Shown here: positions 45,201-54,141 of the stretch, in pieces
Numbering within the stretch: the first letter of the stretch is position 1
Layout: every line of letters starts with the position of its first letter
NCBI RefSeq assembly: GCF_002900095.1
Contig: NZ_LLKN01000002.1
Coordinates: forward strand, 1,674,001 to 1,738,000
Origin: Salegentibacter mishustinae
Lineage (GTDB): Bacteria; Bacteroidota; Bacteroidia; Flavobacteriales; Flavobacteriaceae
Length of the DNA stretch: 64,000 nt
Direction of reading: 5' to 3'
Position numbers and translations under genes: made by a program
The notes under the pieces: model-generated
What the model saw: only the letters and a program-made list of their open reading frames with translations
The model's database searches: none
Told to the model about the DNA's origin: nothing

Positions 45201-46610
45201 CGTGCTGTTTTATTAACGGCTTCTGCCGCAGCTTTAGGTTTTTTACCAATGGCTGTTTCTACCGGAGCAGGTGCCGAAGTACAGCGGCCGTTGGCTACTG
45301 TGGTAATTGGCGGATTGATCACCTCTACCCTACTTACCTTAATTGTTTTACCGGTAATATATTCCTTATTTAATAAAGAGAAAAAGAATAAGGGGAAGGC
45401 CAAAGATAAGCTTCGTGTAAAGCCTTTAACTATCTTTCTATTATTGGTTGGTTTTTCCGGTTTTTCCCAGGAAACTGAGGTCACTACTATTGAGAATGTT
45501 GAAGAACTGAAGAAGATAGCATTTGAAAACAATTTTGGCCTCCAGGCCTCTTCTCTTCGCGTTGATGAAGCCGATGCCCTTATTGGAAGCGCCTTTACTT
45601 TTGACAAAACAGAAGGCTATTTTGGAAATGACGAGAGTAACCGTGCAAACGATCAATCGCTCGATGTTTTAGGGGTGCGCCAGTTTTTTAATTTTCCCAC
45701 GGTTTATTTTGCACGTAAAAAAGTCTATAAAACCGGTTTCAGACAAGAACAAAGCACCTTTAAGCTGAAGCAGTTAAATTTAGAACAGAAAGTTTCAAGA
45801 GTATATTATCAGCTGCAGTATGAAAAAGCCAGGATTGCTGTATATGAAGATCTGGATAGTTTGTACCAAAAATTCGCTTATGCCGCAAAAAGAAGATTTG
45901 AACTGGGTGAAACCAATTACCTGGAAAAAATCACTGCTCGATCTAAACAAAAGCAGTTGGAAACTCAATTAAAGCAAGCACAAAATGAGCTTAGTATTTC
46001 TTATGAAAAACTAAAACCATTCATAAATACTGATCAGGAAATTATTATTAAAAAGGTTCCTATAGAAAAGCTAAGCATTAAAAGTTTAGGAGTTCAAGGT
46101 AATCCCGGTTTGGAATTTTACCAAAATCGTAATGATTTCTTCCAGGCCCGGGCTGCATTAGAAAAGCAAAATCTGCTGCCCGATATCAGCTTAAGTTACT
46201 TTCAATTTAATAACGATGTTATAGATACTCCTTTAAAAGGCTATCAGGTTGGCGTTCATATTCCACTGTTGTTCTTCGGGAATTCTTCAAAAATAAAAGC
46301 TGCAAATATTGCGAGACAGGCGGCCGAGCAGGAAACTGCAGATTATGAAGTAAGATTGAATTCAGAATACAAGCAACTTCTTCAACAACTAAATAAGCAT
46401 CAGCAAGCGCTTTCCTATTATGAAAATGAAGGAAAAGGCCTTTCTGAAGAAATCATAAAAACAGCAAATTTAAGCTATAAGAATGGGGAGATAGATTTTT
46501 TTGAATATATCCAGAGCCTTGAAAACTCCTACAACATCATTCTTTCGTATTACGAAAACCTGAACGCGTATAACCAAACCGTACTTCAGATAAATTATTT
46601 AACCTTATAA
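42267..46610 (+). CDS. CusA/CzcA-type RND pump fused to a TolC-like factor
   Basis: This 1447-residue protein joins two parts. Residues 1 to about 1040 form a complete heavy-metal RND pump of the HME group (ISHKLIILLFTVFIIGFGLYS, the proton-relay helix LGAIDFGIIIDGAVIIVEF, the C-terminal helices with GALGFLPMAVS-like sequence), which exports Cu(I)/Ag(I), Zn or Cd from periplasm or cytoplasm. Residues about 1070-1447 are an outer-membrane efflux factor of the TolC/CzcC type (helical repeats with YQLQYEKARIAVY and YEKLKPFI). A signal-peptide-like stretch with Gln at 1068 lies at the joint (see finding). Such fusions are common in Bacteroidota. The adaptor gene follows after 9 bp. Confidence 0.9.
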   Translation: MLDRIIKFSISHKLIILLFTVFIIGFGLYSLSQIPVGAVPDVTNNQVQVITTSRNLSTQDMEQYITYPVELEMANLPGVKEIRSVSKFGLSVVTIVFEESLGTYLPRQLIAEKIKSASEKIPDGFGKPAMGPITTGLGEIYQYTLDAKPGYEDRYSAEDLRTIQDWIVKRQLSGINGVVEINAWGGYVKEYEVAINTNKLNAMDISISQLFTALENNNSVAGGGYIEKVNQSYFIRGQGRVTSLDDIRNIVVTNKNATPVYIGDVAKVGFGQATRFGAITANGKGETVLGQVMMLKGANSNKVIEAVKDRVANISETLPEGVVIKPFLDRSELIGRTTFTIAENLILGCLIVIFVVVLLLGNLRSGLVVASVIPLCLLFALFLMYIFGVDANLMSLGAIDFGIIIDGAVIIVEFTAFKMTQKQNEYENLDKQELRNLKDRVSFNSSSQMMNSAIFGQLIILIVFIPILSLSGVEGKMFRPMALTFSFALIGAMIFCLTYVPVASALFLKSKEPSEKNISVKLIKFLNRIYKPSINWALRRKKLVLAVAVILLIFSGFIFSRMGGEFIPQLDEGDFVIQPVLKTGTSLSKTIETTTRIEKILLDSFPEVDQVVSRIGAAEVPTDPMSMEESDVIVSLKPKGEWVSADTKDELADRFKEALAIIPGMEIEFTQPIEMRFNELITGVRADIAVKIFGENLEILNTKAQKIKSLIADVEGASDIVVEKIVGLPQMNVNYKREKIARYGLNIAELNKIITMGFSGATMGSVFEGEKRFDMVLRLQKDRRQDISNLKNLYVDTPSGEKVPLSELADITYQKGAAKISRDNTQRRIVVGINVRDSDLQTVVNKIKQIVDANISLPPGYTITYGGQFENLQSATSRLKIAVPIALVLIFILLYFAFGTFREALMIFSAIPLAAVGGVLLLWIRGMPFSISAGVGFIALFGIAVLNGIVLIEHFKELREKGMENNDNLIINGAQDRLRAVLLTASAAALGFLPMAVSTGAGAEVQRPLATVVIGGLITSTLLTLIVLPVIYSLFNKEKKNKGKAKDKLRVKPLTIFLLLVGFSGFSQETEVTTIENVEELKKIAFENNFGLQASSLRVDEADALIGSAFTFDKTEGYFGNDESNRANDQSLDVLGVRQFFNFPTVYFARKKVYKTGFRQEQSTFKLKQLNLEQKVSRVYYQLQYEKARIAVYEDLDSLYQKFAYAAKRRFELGETNYLEKITARSKQKQLETQLKQAQNELSISYEKLKPFINTDQEIIIKKVPIEKLSIKSLGVQGNPGLEFYQNRNDFFQARAALEKQNLLPDISLSYFQFNNDVIDTPLKGYQVGVHIPLLFFGNSSKIKAANIARQAAEQETADYEVRLNSEYKQLLQQLNKHQQALSYYENEGKGLSEEIIKTANLSYKNGEIDFFEYIQSLENSYNIILSYYENLNAYNQTVLQINYLTL

Positions 46611-46619
46611 GCTGATCTC

Positions 46620-47765
46620 ATGACAAATAATTTAAAATCCATATTAATACTTCTTGCCGTATTATTAATGTCTTCCTGCGGAGATTCAGAAAAAGAAAAT
46701 AGTGAAGAAACGGCCACTAATTCCAGCGATGGAGGAATACAATTAAGCTTTGCGCAATTTGAAGGCAGCGATATGGAATTAGGGGAAATTGAAGAAAACA
46801 GCTTCCCGATAAGTGTTGAAACTACCGGAATGATAGACGTGCCGCCAGAAAATAAAGCCATGGTGAGTTCTTTTGCCGATGGATATGTGCGAGAAACTCC
46901 TTTGCTTATTGGCGACGAAGTTAAGAAAGGGCAATTTTTGGTAAGCCTGGAAAATCCAGATTATGTGCAAATGCAGCAGGATTACCTGGATGCAATGGAG
47001 CAAATGAATTATTTAAAATCTGAATACCAAAGACAGAAAACACTTCTTGAGGAAAAAATCACTTCTGAAAGAAATTTTCTCAAAGCCGAAAGCGAATACA
47101 AACGTAACCAGGCAAAATACCGGGCGCTTCGCAAAAAACTACAAATGCTCAATTTGAATCCGGAAGCGGTTGAAAAAGGGAATATTTCTTCTATGATTCG
47201 CATCTACGCACCTATTACAGGTAGTATTACCGAAATGAAGATCAATAACGGGATGTACGTTTCTGCCGCCGATGAACTAATGCAAATCATAGATCGTGAC
47301 CACCTCCATATTGAATTGAATGTCTTTGAAAAAGATGTGATGAAACTGAAAAAAGGACAGAATATAAGGTTTATTATTCCTGAAGCTAATACCGATACCA
47401 TTGAAGGCAAAGTACACCTGGTAGGAACCTCTATAGATGAACAAAAAAGAAACGTAAAAGTACACGGACATTTTATAGACGAGCAGAAAAAAAACAGTTT
47501 TGCCACCGGAATGTTTGTAGAAGCCGAGATCATTATAGATAAAAGAAAAGCAAAAGCCCTTCCTGCAGAAAGTATCGTTTCCCTGGATAATACTAGTTAT
47601 GTATTGGTATTAGACACAAAAACTGATAGCAACTATATTTTTAAACGTCGTGAAGTTCTACCTGGAGATACATTTAATGGTTTTACTATCATTAAAAACA
47701 GTGCTGACTTTAAGCAAGATGACCAGTTTTTAACCAAAGGGGCCTTTACCTTAATTACTGAATAG
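46620..47765 (+). CDS. RND periplasmic adaptor lipoprotein (CusB/CzcB-like)
   Basis: The 381-residue adaptor links the pump and the outer-membrane factor. It starts with a lipoprotein signal (LLAVLLMSSC, Cys20) and an acidic Ser/Thr-rich linker. Then come a barrel-sandwich half (VETTGMIDVPPENKAMVSSFADGYV), a coiled hairpin (MQQDYLDAMEQMNYLKSEYQ to about residue 175), the second lipoyl-like half (SMIRIYAPITGSITEM) and beta-barrel and membrane-proximal domains (GMFVEAEIIIDK). The metal-binding N-terminal region of CusB is not obvious. It is in one operon with the pump, controlled by the adjacent two-component system. A terminator follows. Confidence 0.92.
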   Translation: MTNNLKSILILLAVLLMSSCGDSEKENSEETATNSSDGGIQLSFAQFEGSDMELGEIEENSFPISVETTGMIDVPPENKAMVSSFADGYVRETPLLIGDEVKKGQFLVSLENPDYVQMQQDYLDAMEQMNYLKSEYQRQKTLLEEKITSERNFLKAESEYKRNQAKYRALRKKLQMLNLNPEAVEKGNISSMIRIYAPITGSITEMKINNGMYVSAADELMQIIDRDHLHIELNVFEKDVMKLKKGQNIRFIIPEANTDTIEGKVHLVGTSIDEQKRNVKVHGHFIDEQKKNSFATGMFVEAEIIIDKRKAKALPAESIVSLDNTSYVLVLDTKTDSNYIFKRREVLPGDTFNGFTIIKNSADFKQDDQFLTKGAFTLITE

Positions 47766-47810
47766 TAGAAACCTGAATTTTAAATAGTGAAGAAAATCTA
47801 ATCCATAAAA

Positions 47811-47840
47811 AAAGCCTCACATTTTTAAATGAAAGGCTTT
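47811..47840. terminator. Bidirectional terminator, adaptor/tRNA-Pro
   Basis: A 7-bp outer stem AAAGCCT/AGGCTTT (47811-47817 with 47834-47840) encloses an inner 5-bp CATTT/AAATG stem. An A run precedes it, so minus-strand transcripts of tRNA-Pro can also end here. Confidence 0.7.
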
Positions 47841-47846
47841 ATTTAG

Positions 47847-47921
47847 TCGGGGTGGCAGGATTCGAACCTGCGGCCTCCTGCTCCCAAAGCAGGCGCGATA
47901 ACCGGGCTACGCTACACCCCG
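47847..47921 (-). tRNA. tRNA-Pro (anticodon TGG)
   Basis: The 75-nt minus-strand sequence folds as a cloverleaf. The acceptor stem is CGGGGTG/CACCCCG, the D arm GCG/CGC, the anticodon stem CCTGC/GCAGG with loop TTTGGGA giving anticodon TGG, and the T arm GCAGG-TTCGAAT-CCTGC. The discriminator is A and CCA is not encoded. It reads CCA and most other proline codons by wobble. Downstream a hairpin serves as terminator; upstream (47943-47996) lies a broken partial copy. Confidence 0.97.
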
Positions 47922-47942
47922 AGTAATTTCTTAATCGCGCTC

Positions 47943-47996
47943 GGCGCGATAATTGGGCGAAGTTTATCCCGACTTTACGTCGGGGCTACACCCCGA
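47943..47996 (-). pseudogene. tRNA-Pro 5'-half remnant with hairpin insertion
   Basis: Two blocks of the neighbouring tRNA recur in the same order: GGCGCGATAA (47943-47952, as at 47892-47901) and GCTACACCCCGA (47985-47996, as at 47911-47922). In the tRNA they are 9 bp apart; here 32 bp, because a segment containing the hairpin CCCGAC-TTTAC-GTCGGG (47968-47984) intervenes. The anticodon arm and 3' half are missing, so it cannot form a tRNA. It may be a partial duplication or an old target-site scar. Confidence 0.55.
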
Positions 47997-48175
47997 AACT
48001 CAATAGCAAATGCCATCGTTTCAATTTCAAAATGTCAACCTGCAGTCATTAATATCCTGCAAAGCGGGTGCAAATATAAGAAAACTTCTCAGTCTACAAG
48101 AAAAACTTTAGATTTTTTATATCTTAGATGAAAACTTAGCTATAATGCAGGCTAAGCCAAACCAAAAAAAACATT

Positions 48176-49372
48176 ATGAAGCGTATTTTATTATTATTAG
48201 GCCTGATCTTTACTTTTTCCGCTTGTGGAGAAAATCAAAAATCAGAAGAAAAAGCTGAAGTTGAAGAACAAACTGAAACCAGTGATCAAGACAGCAATCC
48301 CGTTCCCGACAAACAACCGGAAGCAGTTTCTCCCGACAGGGAATATGAACACGAGGTAGTGATTGGAGATATGTCAATCCCGTGGGGTTTTGACTTCCTA
48401 CCCGATGGTAGTATACTGGTTACCGAAAAAGGAGGAGATATTTATCATTTTAAGGACGGAGAAAAAGTAGCGATCTCTGGTGCTCCCGAAATTTACAACC
48501 AGGGCCAGGGTGGCTTACTGGATATTGCGCTACACCCAGATTTTGAAACTAACAATTGGGTCTATATCACCTATTCTTCCCAGGAAGGTGAAGGCGAAGG
48601 CGGAAATACTGCCTTAATGCGAGCCAAACTGGAAAATAACCAATTAACAAATCGCGAAGATCTTTATAAAGGAGAAACTAACTCTACCAGGGGACAACAC
48701 TTTGGATCACGAATTGTTTTTGACGGCGAAGGTCATTTATTTTTTACTATCGGTGATAGAGGAAATAGAGATGTGAATCCGCAGGACATTACAAGAGATG
48801 GTGGAAAGGTGTACCGACTTGATTTAGATGGAAGCGTACCTTCAGACAATCCTTTTGTAGGAGAGGAAAACGCGAAAGAAGCTATTTATTCTTACGGACA
48901 CAGAAATCCGCAGGGAATGATCTTCAACGAGGAAACAGGTGAAGTATGGGTTAACGAACACGGCCCAAAAGGTGGTGATGAGATAAACGTAGTGAAAGCC
49001 GGAAAAAATTACGGTTGGCCGGTAGTAACCTACGGTGAAAATTATGATGGCACTACGATTACTGAAGAAAGAACCGGACCAGAGTTTCAGAATCCTCTTA
49101 CCTACTGGGTGCCTTCTATTGCTCCCAGTGGATTTGAAAAAGTAACTTCAGATAAATATCCTGAGCTAAAAGGAAACCTGTTAGTTGGTTCGCTAAAATT
49201 TCAATATTTGGAACATTTAGCTATGGAAAATGGCAAAGTGACCAAGAGAGAGAAATTACTTGAAGGTCTTGGAAGAATGCGAGATGTTCAACAGGGTCCC
49301 GATGGATTTATTTATGTAGCGGCTGAAGGAACAGGAATAGTAAAAATGTTACCGCTTGAAGAAACAGAGTAA
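48176..49372 (+). CDS. PQQ-dependent sugar dehydrogenase lipoprotein
   Basis: This 398-residue protein has a lipoprotein signal (LIFTFSACGEN, with Cys17) followed by a long acidic, Gln- and Glu-rich linker (about 18-55) and then a six-bladed beta-propeller. The propeller has the soluble glucose/aldose dehydrogenase motifs IPWGFDFLPDGSILVTEKGG, QGGLLDIALHPDF, YSYGHRNPQGM and WVNEHGPKGGDEINVV, KNYGWP. These place it in the GdhB/YliI (aldose sugar dehydrogenase) family, which oxidises sugars with PQQ. PQQ synthesis genes are absent here, so the cofactor may be imported. It is the sole gene of its unit, ending at the hairpin before udk. Confidence 0.9.
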   Translation: MKRILLLLGLIFTFSACGENQKSEEKAEVEEQTETSDQDSNPVPDKQPEAVSPDREYEHEVVIGDMSIPWGFDFLPDGSILVTEKGGDIYHFKDGEKVAISGAPEIYNQGQGGLLDIALHPDFETNNWVYITYSSQEGEGEGGNTALMRAKLENNQLTNREDLYKGETNSTRGQHFGSRIVFDGEGHLFFTIGDRGNRDVNPQDITRDGGKVYRLDLDGSVPSDNPFVGEENAKEAIYSYGHRNPQGMIFNEETGEVWVNEHGPKGGDEINVVKAGKNYGWPVVTYGENYDGTTITEERTGPEFQNPLTYWVPSIAPSGFEKVTSDKYPELKGNLLVGSLKFQYLEHLAMENGKVTKREKLLEGLGRMRDVQQGPDGFIYVAAEGTGIVKMLPLEETE

Positions 49373-49423
49373 TTTATAATCCCTAAGATCAGGGCTTAGG
49401 AATTAAATATCATATTTATTTCT

Positions 49424-49461
49424 AATTTGGGGCAAATGTTTAAATTTGCCCCAAATTTTTT
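49424..49461 (+). terminator. Strong hairpin terminator overlapping the udk promoter
   Basis: A perfect 14-bp stem AATTTGGGGCAAAT/ATTTGCCCCAAATT (49424-49437 with 49444-49457), 6-nt loop, followed by a T run up to 49461. It lies only 3 bp before the udk ATG and contains the udk -7 element. Confidence 0.8.
49441..49448 (+). promoter_or_regulatory. -7 promoter element of udk, inside the hairpin
   Basis: TAAATTTG matches TAnnTTTG, 16 bp before the udk ATG. The start site would fall near 49455, leaving a leader of about 10 nt without Shine-Dalgarno sequence. Confidence 0.45.
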
Positions 49462-49464
49462 TAG

Positions 49465-50073
49465 ATGCTCATTATAGGAATTACAGGTGGAACCGGAAGT
49501 GGAAAAACAACGGTGGTAAGACAAATTATAGATGAATTAAAAAATGAAGAGGTAGATGTTATTTCTCAAGATTCCTACTATAAAGATCTAAGTCATTTAG
49601 CAAAAGAAGAACGGGTTAAGACCAATTTTGACCATCCAAAATCTATAGATTTTGATCTCCTGGTAGAACATTTAAAAGAACTTAAAGCTGGTAACACTAT
49701 TCAGCAACCTGTTTATTCTTTCAAAGAACACAATCGTACTAAAGAAACACTGGAAACCCAACCCAGGAAAGTCGTTATTGTGGAAGGCATCTTGATACTC
49801 GCCCATCCGGATATTAGGGAGATGTTTGATATTAAGATCTACGTTCATGCCGATAGTGATGAGCGTTTAATTCGCCGACTTAAGCGAGATATTTCCGAAC
49901 GTGGACGCGATTTAGATGAAGTTCTATGGCGATATCAAACTACGCTTAAACCAATGCACCAGCAGTTTATAGAACCCACCAAAGAATTTGCTGATCTTAT
50001 AATTCCTACTAACAGGTATAATACCGTAGCTGTTGATATTGTACAGACCATAATCAAGGACCGCTTGGCCTAA
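49465..50073 (+). CDS. udk: Uridine kinase
   Basis: Udk phosphorylates uridine and cytidine in pyrimidine salvage. The 202-residue protein has the P-loop IIGITGGTGSGKTTVV (residues 3-18), the DSYYKDLSHL substrate motif, FDHPKSIDFDLL, PVYSFKEHNRTKET, VVIVEGILIL and a lid region LIRRLKRDISERGRD. Length and motifs are those of the family. The start ATG is immediately before the P-loop strand. It is 84 bp upstream of a DivIC-like gene, with its own promoter element embedded in the preceding terminator. Confidence 0.95.
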   Translation: MLIIGITGGTGSGKTTVVRQIIDELKNEEVDVISQDSYYKDLSHLAKEERVKTNFDHPKSIDFDLLVEHLKELKAGNTIQQPVYSFKEHNRTKETLETQPRKVVIVEGILILAHPDIREMFDIKIYVHADSDERLIRRLKRDISERGRDLDEVLWRYQTTLKPMHQQFIEPTKEFADLIIPTNRYNTVAVDIVQTIIKDRLA

Positions 50074-50160
50074 TTTTGTATCTTTATTCCAAATAGCCGG
50101 TAAGGCATTAAAACTTACCAATCACCAAATAGTCTTAATTAGTTACTGAAGCTAGAAGAA

Positions 50161-50478
50161 TTGAATTTAAAAGAATTAAGAAACAAAAGATGGTTTAAGG
50201 TTATCAGCAATAAATATGTTTTGCTGATACTTATTTTTGGTGGCTGGATGTTTTTTCTTGATAGCAATTCCTGGCTAATTCATAACGAACTAAATCAGGA
50301 AATAGACGAACTTGAAGAAAACAGGCAATATTATAAGAATGAAATTTCTAAAGATAAAGCTACAATACAACAGCTTCAGGATTCAGTAGAAATAGAAAAA
50401 TTTGCGCGACAGCAATATTATATGAAACGTCCCGATGAAGAAATATTCATAATTGAATATGATACTATTGAAGAGTAA
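50161..50478 (+). CDS. DivIC/FtsB-like septum protein
   Basis: This 105-residue protein is of the FtsB/DivIC family of cell-division proteins, which links the septal peptidoglycan machinery in a complex with FtsL and FtsQ/DivIB. It has a short basic N-terminus, one membrane helix (about residues 20-40, VLLILIFGGWMFFLDSNSW), then a coiled coil (LNQEIDELEENRQYYKNEI to about residue 78), and the typical close VEIEKFARQQYYMKRPDEEIFII. The start is a TTG, supported by the family N-terminus and an upstream purine stretch (GAAGCTAGAAG). A TAATTTTG element (50071-50078) overlapping the udk stop could drive it. Confidence 0.88.
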   Translation: MNLKELRNKRWFKVISNKYVLLILIFGGWMFFLDSNSWLIHNELNQEIDELEENRQYYKNEISKDKATIQQLQDSVEIEKFARQQYYMKRPDEEIFIIEYDTIEE

Positions 50479-50508
50479 CCGGGAATTAATTTTCAGAAAA
50501 AATACGCA

Positions 50509-51891
50509 ATGAAAGAATCTTTATTTCAGGAATTTGACGAAGTTTCTGCAAAAGAATGGAAACAAAAAATACAATTTGATTTAAAGGGAGCCGATTATAA
50601 CGAGAAACTCGTCTATAAATCCCTTGACGGAGTTAATATAAAACCCTTTTATAATGCTGAAGATATTCAAGACAGCATAAAAACACCTTCTCCAAAAAAC
50701 TGGAACATTTGCGAAAGATTATACGTAGTTTCTGCTGAAAAAAGCAATAAACGCGCAAACGAAATCCTTAAAAAAGGAACCGAAAGCCTTTGGTTTATTA
50801 TCCCAAATGAAGAAATTTCTATTGAAAATTTACTGAAAGGAATAGCTCTGGATAAAACTATAATTTACTTAAGTTTTAGCTTTTTTTCTGAGGATTATTT
50901 CAAACGTTTGCGGGAATTATTAAAAGGGAAAAAACATCAAATTTTTCTTCAATTTGATATTATAGGCAACCTAGCCCGCTCGGGAAACTGGTTCCATAAT
51001 CTTCAAAAAGATCACGAAATCCTTGAAAGTATTTTTACCAATTCAAAAAATTTTAAATCGGTAATCAGTATAGATACCACTTTATATCAAAATGCCGGTG
51101 CGAATATTCCGCAGCAATTGGCTTATGCCCTGGCACACGTTAACGAATATCTTAACCATTTTCAGGAAAACCCGAATTTCGAGAAATTTCAACCACAATT
51201 TTTGATCGCTTCGGGACCTAATTATTTCTTTGAAATTGCTAAAATTAAAGCCTTAAGATGGCTGTACGCTACTTTAGCTTCAGAATACAATATTCCAGAA
51301 ACTTGCCATATCCTGGCTCAGCCTACTAAAAGAAACAAAACGCTTTACGATTTCAACGTAAATCTTCTTCGAACCACCACCGAAAGTCTGAGCGCGGTTT
51401 TAGGCGGTGCCGATACGGTTTATAATATGCCTTATGATGCTATCTATCATAAAAACAATGAATTTGGCGACAGGATTGCGCGTAACCAATTGTTGGTGAT
51501 GAAACACGAGGCTTATCTTGACAAGGTTGCCAATGCTGCTGAAGGTGCTTATTATATTGAAAGCCTCACCAAACAATTTGCGGAAATGGCCTTAGATATT
51601 TTTAAAGAAATAGAAAAGGGCGGTGGCTTTTTAAAGCAATTAAAAGAAGGAGCTATTCAGCGAAAAATAAAGGAAAGCGCGAAAAAAGAACAGGAACAAT
51701 TTGACACGGGCGAATTGGTATTAATAGGTACTAATAAATTCGAAAACCCGCAGGATAAAATGAAAGATGAACTGGAATTGTATCCGTTTTTAAAGCAAAA
51801 TCCGCGTAAAACTCTAATAGAACCTATCCTGGAAAGACGCCTAAGTGAACAAATGGAGCAGGAAAGAATAAACCAGGAAAAAGCCGATTAA
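50509..51891 (+). CDS. mutA: Methylmalonyl-CoA mutase small subunit
   Basis: This 460-residue subunit pairs with the larger, catalytic subunit to interconvert methylmalonyl-CoA and succinyl-CoA. It has the TIM-barrel part of the mutase family ([19 protein letters not shown] near the N-terminus, [31 protein letters not shown]), but ends after the barrel without a B12-binding domain and lacks DxHxxG, so it is non-catalytic. Short forms like this are normal in flavobacteria. It is 14 bp upstream of the large subunit. The pathway handles propionyl-CoA from odd-chain or branched substrates. Confidence 0.9.
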   Translation: MKESLFQEFDEVSAKEWKQKIQFDLKGADYNEKLVYKSLDGVNIKPFYNAEDIQDSIKTPSPKNWNICERLYVVSAEKSNKRANEILKKGTESLWFIIPNEEISIENLLKGIALDKTIIYLSFSFFSEDYFKRLRELLKGKKHQIFLQFDIIGNLARSGNWFHNLQKDHEILESIFTNSKNFKSVISIDTTLYQNAGANIPQQLAYALAHVNEYLNHFQENPNFEKFQPQFLIASGPNYFFEIAKIKALRWLYATLASEYNIPETCHILAQPTKRNKTLYDFNVNLLRTTTESLSAVLGGADTVYNMPYDAIYHKNNEFGDRIARNQLLVMKHEAYLDKVANAAEGAYYIESLTKQFAEMALDIFKEIEKGGGFLKQLKEGAIQRKIKESAKKEQEQFDTGELVLIGTNKFENPQDKMKDELELYPFLKQNPRKTLIEPILERRLSEQMEQERINQEKAD

Positions 51892-51905
51892 TTAAAAAAA
51901 GAGTA

Positions 51906-54044
51906 ATGCAAAGAAAAGATCTTCAACATATAAAACTTACAGCACCAGTACTTGGAAAACGGCAAAAGGAAGGTGAAAATAACACCTATAAAACTCCGGA
52001 AGAAATAAACTTGCAGCCTTCCTATTCAAAAGAGGATATTAAAGATCTAAAACATTTAAATTTCGCCGCAGGAATACCTCCATATTTACGTGGTCCTTAC
52101 AGTACCATGTATGTAAGCCGGCCCTGGACAATCCGCCAATATGCCGGATTTTCTACTGCTGAAGAAAGTAATGCTTTTTACCGTAGAAATCTTGCTGCCG
52201 GCCAAAAAGGACTTTCAGTAGCCTTTGATCTTCCTACCCATCGAGGTTACGACAGTGATCACGAGCGCGTGGTTGGAGATGTTGGAAAAGCCGGTGTGGC
52301 TATAGATTCGGTAGAAGATATGAAAATCCTTTTTGATCAAATTCCGCTCGATAAAATGTCGGTTTCCATGACCATGAATGGTGCGGTTTTGCCAATTCTA
52401 GCTTTTTATATCGTTGCTGCCGAAGAACAAGGCGTAAAACCTGAGCAACTTTCAGGAACTATTCAAAATGACATTTTAAAGGAGTTTATGGTAAGAAACA
52501 CCTACATCTACCCTCCAACTCCTTCTATGAAGATCATTTCAGATATTTTTGAATATTCTTCGCAGAATATGCCGAAATTCAACAGCATAAGTATTTCAGG
52601 GTATCATATGCAGGAGGCCGGTGCTACCTGCGATATTGAACTCGCTTACACCTTAGCCGATGGATTGGAATATATTCGAAAAGGTTTGGAAGCCGGAATG
52701 GATATAGACAGTTTTGCACCCCGACTTTCATTTTTCTGGGGAATTGGGATGAACCATTTTATGGAAATCGCTAAAATGCGAGCCGCCAGAATGCTTTGGG
52801 CAAAACTCGTAAAGCAATTCAATCCTAAAAATCCAAAATCCCTTTCACTTAGAACACATTCACAAACCAGCGGGTGGAGTTTAACCGAGCAGGATCCTTT
52901 TAATAACGTAGCGCGAACCTGTATTGAAGCTGCAGCGGCAGCCTTTGGCGGAACGCAAAGTTTGCACACAAATGCTTTAGATGAAGCCATTGCACTCCCA
53001 ACAGATTTTTCAGCAAGAATAGCGAGAAACACACAGTTACATCTTCAACAGGAAACAAAAATCACAAAAACGGTAGATCCCTGGGCCGGAAGTTATTATG
53101 TGGAAAAACTTACCGACGAGATCGCTGAAAAAGCCTGGAAACTCATAGAGGAAGTTGAAGAATTAGGCGGAATGACCAAAGCCATTGAAAAAGGAATACC
53201 GAAGATGCGCATTGAAGAAGCCGCAGCAAAAAAACAGGCCAGGATAGATAGTGAAACCGATATTATTGTGGGCACTAACAAATACCGACTCGAAAAAGAA
53301 GATGAGCTGGTTACTTTGGAAGTAGATAACCAGACCGTAAGAAAACAACAGATAGAGCGCCTAGAGAAAATAAGAGCCGAAAGAAACACCGAAAAAGTTA
53401 AAAAAGCGCTAAAAGATCTTACCGAATGCGCGGAAAAGGAAAACGGGAATTTGCTTAGCTTAGCTGTTGAGGCGGCAAGACATCGCGCAACCTTAGGTGA
53501 AATTAGCGATGCGCTGGAAGAAGTTTACGGTAGGCATAAAGCTAAAGTACAAAACTTTAGCGGTGTATATTCTAAAGAGATGAAAGAGAACACTTCGTTT
53601 AAAAAAGCCAGGGAACTGGCCGATAAATTTGCAGAACAGGATGGAAGACGACCCCGAATTATGATCGCAAAAATGGGTCAGGATGGTCACGATCGTGGCG
53701 CCAAAGTAGTCGCTACCGGTTATGCAGATCTTGGTTTTGATGTAGATATTGGTCCACTTTTTCAAACCCCAAAAGAAGCAGCAAAACAGGCAGTGGAAAA
53801 CGATGTTCATATCCTTGGAGTTTCCTCTTTAGCAGCAGGACACAAAACTCTGGTTCCGCAGGTTCTGGAAGAATTAAAGAAATTAGGTAGAGAGGATATT
53901 ATGGTAATTGTTGGCGGGGTTATTCCGTCGCAGGATTATCAATATTTATTTGATGCCGGCGCTGTGGCGGTTTTTGGCCCGGGAACTAAAATAAGCGATG
54001 CCGCTATCCAGCTTTTGGAGATTTTAATAGAGGAAGAAGTTTAA
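51906..54044 (+). CDS. mutB: Methylmalonyl-CoA mutase large (catalytic) subunit
   Basis: The 712-residue catalytic subunit has the TIM barrel ([57 protein letters not shown]) and a C-terminal B12-binding domain with DGHDRG at residues 593-598, where His595 replaces the lower axial ligand of cobalamin, followed by GVSSLAAGH and VIVGGVIP. It converts (R)-methylmalonyl-CoA to succinyl-CoA and needs adenosylcobalamin. It follows the small-subunit gene in one operon. No mutase chaperone (MeaB) is visible here. Confidence 0.96.
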   Translation: MQRKDLQHIKLTAPVLGKRQKEGENNTYKTPEEINLQPSYSKEDIKDLKHLNFAAGIPPYLRGPYSTMYVSRPWTIRQYAGFSTAEESNAFYRRNLAAGQKGLSVAFDLPTHRGYDSDHERVVGDVGKAGVAIDSVEDMKILFDQIPLDKMSVSMTMNGAVLPILAFYIVAAEEQGVKPEQLSGTIQNDILKEFMVRNTYIYPPTPSMKIISDIFEYSSQNMPKFNSISISGYHMQEAGATCDIELAYTLADGLEYIRKGLEAGMDIDSFAPRLSFFWGIGMNHFMEIAKMRAARMLWAKLVKQFNPKNPKSLSLRTHSQTSGWSLTEQDPFNNVARTCIEAAAAAFGGTQSLHTNALDEAIALPTDFSARIARNTQLHLQQETKITKTVDPWAGSYYVEKLTDEIAEKAWKLIEEVEELGGMTKAIEKGIPKMRIEEAAAKKQARIDSETDIIVGTNKYRLEKEDELVTLEVDNQTVRKQQIERLEKIRAERNTEKVKKALKDLTECAEKENGNLLSLAVEAARHRATLGEISDALEEVYGRHKAKVQNFSGVYSKEMKENTSFKKARELADKFAEQDGRRPRIMIAKMGQDGHDRGAKVVATGYADLGFDVDIGPLFQTPKEAAKQAVENDVHILGVSSLAAGHKTLVPQVLEELKKLGREDIMVIVGGVIPSQDYQYLFDAGAVAVFGPGTKISDAAIQLLEILIEEEV

Positions 54045-54099
54045 ACTCGTAAAAATAACCTTGCAGGTTTTATGAATTATAAAAAGACTTAAAATATTA

Positions 54100-54118
54100 T
54101 ATCTCACTTAGTGAGTAA
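54100..54118. promoter_or_regulatory. Palindromic motif TATCTCACTTAGTGAGTAA (copy 1)
   Basis: The core CTCACT-T-AGTGAG is a perfect 13-bp palindrome, 24 bp before the SDR gene start. A near-identical copy (18 of 19 bases) lies before lepB at 61281-61299. It may be an operator. Confidence 0.35.
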
Positions 54119-54141
54119 ACCAACCAACTAAAAAATATACT

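Noticed and set aside
44858-45607. Long 249-codon open frame on the minus strand within the RND pump gene
   Set aside because: It lies fully antisense to a well-supported gene, is rich in Ser, Lys, Ile and Pro as expected from a reversed coding frame, and matches no family.
50509-51891. Methylmalonyl-CoA mutase small subunit as a truncated pseudogene
   Set aside because: Lack of a B12 domain is usual for this subunit in flavobacteria; the frame is intact and followed closely by the large subunit.
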